Below, piece by piece: positions 5,318-5,334 of a DNA stretch of 5,334 nt. This DNA comes from Dehalococcoidia bacterium UBA5627 (lineage in GTDB: Bacteria > Chloroflexota > Dehalococcoidia > Dehalococcoidales > UBA5627). Under the pieces are notes generated by a model. It had not been told where the DNA came from. It worked only from the letters and a program-made list of their open reading frames with translations, and did not search any database. Both the position numbers and the translations under genes were made by a program. The stretch spans positions 1 through 5,334 of the forward strand of contig DIKD01000122.1 in NCBI GenBank assembly GCA_002421585.1, given 5' to 3'. Numbering within the stretch: the stretch's first letter is position 1; each line of letters opens with the position of its first letter.

Positions 5318-5334
5318 CGTCTTTGCGAGGACGA
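5318..5334. repeat. Start of a second TTGCGAG repeat copy, cut by the window edge
   Basis: CGTCTTTGCGAG (5318-5329) repeats exactly the sequence at 5136-5147 in the same orientation, 182 bp further on. It suggests that a second unit begins here and continues beyond the window. Confidence 0.5.

Overview
The window looks like a chromosomal segment of an anaerobic bacterium, most likely Chloroflexota of the Dehalococcoidia type. This assignment rests on recall of gene types, not on a search: a DUF4870-like protein with a charged N-terminus, a PF06262 metallopeptidase, an archaeal-type dUTPase, and intergenic repeats built on TTGCGAG ends. AT-rich intergenic spacers carry sigma-70-like promoters, and the genes themselves are moderate in GC. 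I see no rRNA, tRNA, CRISPR array, transposase or phage gene.

Layout. (1) 1-170, minus: the N-terminal part of a DUF4870-like membrane protein running off the left edge. (2) 171-286: a divergent promoter region. (3) 287-1313, plus: a two-gene unit, a stand-alone LytS-type 5TM receptor domain followed after 7 bp by a small HExxH zinc metallopeptidase. (4) 1310-1564, minus: a zinc-ribbon protein meeting the peptidase tail to tail with overlapping stop codons. (5) 1565-1984: an AT-rich spacer that holds an unlisted 29-codon gene for a small membrane peptide (1735-1824) behind a very good promoter and ribosome binding site. (6) 1985-2497, plus: an archaeal-type dUTPase. (7) 2501-4982, minus: a probable three-gene operon in the order ABC ATPase, ABC-2 permease, diacylglycerol-kinase-family lipid kinase. 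(8) 4983-5334: the operon promoter, then about 230 bp of non-coding repeat modules with inverted ends and hairpins.

How the genes may work together. The ATPase and permease overlap by 8 bp and form one exporter of the BcrA/NatA type. The lipid kinase 45 bp downstream suggests a link to membrane lipid or envelope stress. The 5TM sensor lacks any output domain and is closely coupled to the peptidase, so a sensor/protease partnership is possible but unproven. The dUTPase and zinc-ribbon genes look like ordinary housekeeping or uncharacterised genes.

I found no clear multi-gene defence or other novel system. The best candidates for a second look are the 29-residue membrane peptide, the orphan 5TM/peptidase pair and the repeat patchwork at the right end.
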